A DNA stretch of 64,000 nt from Sulfuritalea sp. (GTDB taxonomy: Bacteria; Pseudomonadota; Gammaproteobacteria; Burkholderiales; Rhodocyclaceae). This document shows, piece after piece, positions 60,707 to 64,000 of the stretch. The notes under the pieces were generated by a model that was not told the origin of the DNA, made no database searches, and saw only the letters and a program-made list of their open reading frames with translations. Every line of letters begins with the position of its first letter. The stretch's first letter is position 1. The position numbers and the translations under genes are program-made. The DNA is taken from positions 1 through 64,000 of the forward strand of contig JALNZB010000017.1 of the NCBI GenBank assembly GCA_023229545.1, written 5' to 3'.

Positions 60707-61610
60707 GGCGGGCCTCTTCGAGCAATTTGAGCACCAGTTGCTCGAACGGAATGCCGGCCGCCCGCGCCGCCATCGGCACCAGTGAATGATTGGTCATGCC
60801 TGGAGCCGTATTCGCCTCCAGGCAGTAGCAGCGGCCCGCATCGTCGAGCATCAGATCCATGCGTCCCCAGCCGCGTCCACCCAATGCGGCAAAGGCGCGC
60901 AACGCCATGTCGCGCATCTCGGCTTCGCGCGCTTCGCCAAGACCGCTGGGAATCCGGTATTCCGTGTCATCGCGCAGATACTTGGCCTCGTAATCGTAGA
61001 ACTCGGTCGCCGGCACGATGCGGATCACCGGCAAGGCTTGGCCCGCCAGAATGCCGACGGTAAATTCGCCGCCGCCCAGATACTTTTCGGCGATCACGCA
61101 GGAGTCGAAGCAGGCCGCCTGCTCATAGGCCGCGCGCAGACCACCGGCCTGCTTGACCTTGCTGATGCCGATGCTGGAACCCTCGTTGGCCGGCTTGACG
61201 AACAGCGGCAAGCCCAGCCGCGCCTCGACGGCGGCAAAGTCGCTGGCGGCATCGAGCACGGCATAGTCCGGCACCGGCAGGCCGCTGGCCTGCCAGATCA
61301 GCTTGGTGCGCCACTTGTCCATGGCCAGGGCGGAAGCCAGCACGCCGCTGCCGGTGTAGGGAATGTCCAGCAGGTCGAGCGCACCCTGCAACGTGCCGTC
61401 TTCGCCGCCACGACCATGCAGTGCAATAAAGACGCGCTTGAAGCCCTCGCCATGCAATGCCTCGAGTGCCTTGTCCCGCGGGTCAAAACTGTGGGCATCG
61501 ACACCGGACGAACGCAATGCAGCCAGCACCGCCGCCCCGCTTTTCAGCGAGACCTCGCGCTCGGCCGACTTGCCGCCCATCATCACCGCCACCTTGCCGA
61601 AATCCATCAA
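60699..61610 (-). CDS. ddl: D-alanine--D-alanine ligase
   Basis: 303 residues. ATP-grasp ligase making D-Ala-D-Ala for peptidoglycan. GGKSAEREVSLKSG at the start, HGRGGEDGTLQGALDLLDIPYTGSGV, the ATP-grasp segment PLFVKPANEGSSIGISKV, GWGRMDLMLD and the metal-binding EANTAPGMTNHSLVP. The Ser-type active site loop is of the DdlB form. Overlaps murB by four bases and ftsQ by eight. Confidence 0.98.
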   Translation of the reverse strand: MMDFGKVAVMMGGKSAEREVSLKSGAAVLAALRSSGVDAHSFDPRDKALEALHGEGFKRVFIALHGRGGEDGTLQGALDLLDIPYTGSGVLASALAMDKWRTKLIWQASGLPVPDYAVLDAASDFAAVEARLGLPLFVKPANEGSSIGISKVKQAGGLRAAYEQAACFDSCVIAEKYLGGGEFTVGILAGQALPVIRIVPATEFYDYEAKYLRDDTEYRIPSGLGEAREAEMRDMALRAFAALGGRGWGRMDLMLDDAGRCYCLEANTAPGMTNHSLVPMAARAAGIPFEQLVLKLLEEARHG

Positions 61611-62530
61611 ACTCCTTCTCCGTCCTGCGCCAACCGACCACCTATCGCGCCCAGAATGCGCACCTCGCGCACCAGGTAAACGCCAAACTTATCCTCGACT
61701 TCCGCCTGAACTTGGCCGATTAGCATTTCTATCGCACTCGCGGTTGCCGCGCCCTTGGGATTAACGATGAAATTCGCATGCTTTTCGGAAACCTGCGCGC
61801 CGCCGATCTGTGTGCCTTTCAAACCAGCCGCTTCGATCAGACGCGCGGCATGGTCGCCCGGCGGATTCCTGAACACCGAGCCGGCATTGGGCAATTGCAG
61901 CGGCTGGGTGGCCATGCGTTGCTCCAGCAGCGCTTGCAGACGCGCCCGTGCCACTTCGGCATCCCCCGTCGGAAAACGAAACCAGGCGCCGGCAAAGATT
62001 TCATCGCTGGCTTCCTTGAGGCCGACATGGCGATAACCGATGGCAAAGTCCCGAGGAGCGCGCACGATGGTCTCGCCGCGACGATTCAGCATCAGCACCC
62101 GTTCCACGTAACGCCAGGTCTCGCCGCCATGGCAACCGGCATTCATTGCCAGCGCGCCGCCCACCGTGCCGGGAATTCCCGCGAGGAATTCCGCCTCGGC
62201 ACAGCCCGCGTTGCCGACAAAGCGCGCCAGCTTGGGCGAGGCGACGCCGGCTTCGGCGTAGAAGCTGCCATCGTCTTCGCGGCGCAGGGTATCCAGCACG
62301 CCGTGGGTGAAAATCGCCGTGCCGTCGAAACCTCCGTCGCGAATCAGCAGGTTGCTGCCGAGGCCCACCATCAGCAGCGGTTCGTCCGGTCGCAACTGTC
62401 GCAGGAAGGCGGCGAGATCGGCCAGATCGGCGGGGAAGAAGGCGCGCGCCACAGTCCCTCCGGCGCGCCATGAGACATGGCTCGCCATGGACTCATTGCT
62501 GCGCAACTGGCCGCGCAGGGATTCAGCCAT
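61607..62530 (-). CDS. murB: UDP-N-acetylenolpyruvoylglucosamine reductase
   Basis: 307 residues, the short type-II-like form without the long E. coli insertion. FAD-dependent reduction giving UDP-MurNAc. HVSWRAGGTVARAFFPAD, the FAD site GLGSNLLIRDGGF, EFLAGIPGTVGGALAMNAGCHGGE with YVERV, catalytic Ser in NAGSVFRNPPGDHAARLIE and the end KHANFIVNPKG. Overlaps murC by eight bases. Confidence 0.98.
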   Translation of the reverse strand: MAESLRGQLRSNESMASHVSWRAGGTVARAFFPADLADLAAFLRQLRPDEPLLMVGLGSNLLIRDGGFDGTAIFTHGVLDTLRREDDGSFYAEAGVASPKLARFVGNAGCAEAEFLAGIPGTVGGALAMNAGCHGGETWRYVERVLMLNRRGETIVRAPRDFAIGYRHVGLKEASDEIFAGAWFRFPTGDAEVARARLQALLEQRMATQPLQLPNAGSVFRNPPGDHAARLIEAAGLKGTQIGGAQVSEKHANFIVNPKGAATASAIEMLIGQVQAEVEDKFGVYLVREVRILGAIGGRLAQDGEGV

Positions 62531-63926
62531 CGACCAACTTTCCGGGCACGCCGCCGATGGAGCCGGCTCCCATGGTGATCACCACATCGCCGTCACGAAC
62601 TGCGGCCAGAATCGCCGCCGGCATGGCGGCGATGTCTTCGACAAACACCGGCTCGATCTTGCCCGCCACGCGCAGCGCACGCACCAGTGTGCGCCCGTCG
62701 GTGGCGACGATCGGCGCCTCGCCGGCGGCATAGACTTCGCCGAGCAGCAGGGCGTCGACGCCGCCCAACACCTTGACGAAATCCTCGAAGCAGTCACGAG
62801 TACGTGTGTAGCGATGCGGCTGAAACGCCAGCACCAGCCGCCGACCGGGGAAAGCGCCGCGCGCCGCCGCCAGCGTCGCCGCCATTTCGACCGGATGGTG
62901 GCCGTAATCGTCGACCAGGGTGAATGTGCCGCCCGCAGGACAGGCGATCTCGCCATGGCGCTGGAAGCGCCGACCGACGCCGCGAAATTCCGCCAGCGCC
63001 TTGATGATCGCCGTGTCGCCAACGCCGACTTCCGTCGCCACCGCGATGGCCGCCAGCGCATTCAGCACATTGTGGCGCCCCGGCAGATTCAGCACGATGG
63101 GCAGGCGCTCAGTTTGGTCATTAGCTTTGCCATTGGTGCGCACGCAGGTAAAACGCATCGTGCCGCCCGCCTCGGCCACGATGTCCTCGGCGCGGAAATT
63201 GACCTCGCTGTCGATGCCGTAAGTGACGATCTGCTTCGCCACACGCGGCATGATCTCGCGCACATTGGCATCGTCACCGCAGACCACGGCGACGCCATAA
63301 AACGGCAGGCGATGGAGGAAATCGACAAACGCCTGTTTCAACCGGCCGAAGTCATGGCCGTAGGTTTCCATGTGATCGGCATCGATGTTGGTGACCACCG
63401 AGACCACCGGCGACAGGAACAGGAAGGAGGCATCCGACTCGTCGGCCTCGGCCACCAGGAATTCGCCGCTGCCCAGCCGGGCGTTGGCCCCTGCCGAATT
63501 CAGCCGACCGCCAATGACGAAGGTCGGATCGAGTCCGCCCTCGGCCAGGCAACTGGCGACTAGGCTGGTCGTCGTGGTCTTGCCGTGGGTGCCGGCAATC
63601 GCGATGCCCTGCTTGATGCGCATCAGTTCGGCCAGCATCTGCGCGCGGGGCACGACCGGGATCTGTCGCTCGCGGGCGCTGACCACTTCCGGGTTGTCTT
63701 CGCGCACTGCGGTCGACACCACGACCGCATCGGCCAGCGCAACATTTTGCGCGCCATGGCCGATCGCAACGCGTATGCCCTGCGCCGCCAGACGCCGCGT
63801 CGTCACGCTTTCGCCGAGATCGGAACCGCTGACCTCGTAGCCCTGATTGGCCAGCACCTCGGCGATGCCCGACATGCCGGAACCGCCGATGCCGACAAAG
63901 TGAATGCGTTTGACTTTGTGTTTCAT
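62523..63926 (-). CDS. murC: UDP-N-acetylmuramate--L-alanine ligase
   Basis: 467 residues. Adds L-Ala to UDP-MurNAc. N-terminal Rossmann HFVGIGGSGMSGIAEVL, ATP loop GTHGKTTTTSLVA, EADESDASFL, DADHMETYGHD, and the C-terminal domain with DDYGHHPVEM. GGAGG lies 8 bases before the ATG. The upstream gene in this cluster is normally murG, which is beyond the window edge. A CTTGGTG repeat occupies the leader. Confidence 0.98.
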   Translation of the reverse strand: MKHKVKRIHFVGIGGSGMSGIAEVLANQGYEVSGSDLGESVTTRRLAAQGIRVAIGHGAQNVALADAVVVSTAVREDNPEVVSARERQIPVVPRAQMLAELMRIKQGIAIAGTHGKTTTTSLVASCLAEGGLDPTFVIGGRLNSAGANARLGSGEFLVAEADESDASFLFLSPVVSVVTNIDADHMETYGHDFGRLKQAFVDFLHRLPFYGVAVVCGDDANVREIMPRVAKQIVTYGIDSEVNFRAEDIVAEAGGTMRFTCVRTNGKANDQTERLPIVLNLPGRHNVLNALAAIAVATEVGVGDTAIIKALAEFRGVGRRFQRHGEIACPAGGTFTLVDDYGHHPVEMAATLAAARGAFPGRRLVLAFQPHRYTRTRDCFEDFVKVLGGVDALLLGEVYAAGEAPIVATDGRTLVRALRVAGKIEPVFVEDIAAMPAAILAAVRDGDVVITMGAGSIGGVPGKLVDG

Positions 63927-63938
63927 GGAAAAACCTCC

Positions 63939-64000
63939 ACCACCAAGACACCAAGAAGCACCAAGAAGAACGAGTCACACCCTGGCTTTACCTTGGTGCA
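63939..64000. repeat. CTTGGTG-type repeat upstream of murC
   Basis: On the minus strand, CTTCTTGGTG, CTTCTTGGTG and TCTTGGTGGTGGAGG occur in tandem, preceded by an inverted CACCAAGG near the window edge. This matches a sequence type I know as a common dispersed intergenic repeat in many bacterial genomes. It directly adjoins the murC ribosome site, and it may extend past the window. Confidence 0.55.

Overview
The window is GC-rich chromosomal DNA from a betaproteobacterium. Rhodocyclales or Sterolibacteriaceae-like is my best guess, because no marker here settles the family. The grounds are the murC-murB-ddl-ftsQ-ftsA-ftsZ-lpxC order followed by a DciA-like gene, an M23 peptidase and secA, the rplU-rpmA-obgE-proB run, an SHP/DHC/cytochrome b cluster with a QseBC-type regulator, and an ESPR-type two-partner secretion exoprotein. 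No tRNA, rRNA, CRISPR array, transposase or phage gene was seen. All gaps between genes are under 300 bases.

Region 1 (1-10531, all minus strand) is an accessory locus. In transcription order it holds a CHASE2-class III cyclase, a caspase-like protein fused to an FGE-sulfatase domain, a Tat-exported caspase-like protein with a Sel1-like tail, a duplicated copy of that tail, the outer-membrane transporter TpsB and its large exoprotein TpsA, which is cut by the window edge. I consider this the best candidate for an undescribed multi-gene system. Region 2 (10671-15556, plus) has trxB, an Smr-domain gene and the SHP-DHC-cytochrome b561-response regulator-kinase operon, with a PmrA/QseB-type direct repeat in front of it. 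Region 3 (15543-19843, minus) is a pair of translationally coupled P-loop ATPases, one with a long TPR array. Region 4 has a P-type cation ATPase and a NarL-type two-component pair, which is divergent from a set of 2 + 4 + 4 heme c-type cytochromes (24992-27698).

Region 5 (27743-34543) is arginine and proline catabolism: PutA is divergent from a natural arginase-ornithine aminotransferase fusion, followed by an IclR regulator. The fusion should convert arginine to glutamate semialdehyde, which is the substrate of PutA's second domain. Region 6 is rplU-rpmA, behind a textbook sigma70 promoter, then obgE-proB. Region 7 (37657-41043) is a compact signalling trio: HPt plus degenerate HD-GYP, receiver plus TPR, and a soluble histidine-kinase ATPase. 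Region 8 (41079-46857, minus) is secA-mtnA-aldolase/dehydrogenase, which looks like a methylthioribose or deoxyribose salvage module joined to secA. Region 9 (47040-54572, minus) is a second signalling cluster: a very large hybrid kinase, a receiver-EAL protein and a dual-receiver protein.

Region 10 (54850-63926) is the envelope and division block. Three kinds of small dispersed repeat are visible: an in-frame palindrome inside tpsA, a GTAG-headed REP-like element at the end of the hybrid kinase gene, and a CTTGGTG repeat upstream of murC.
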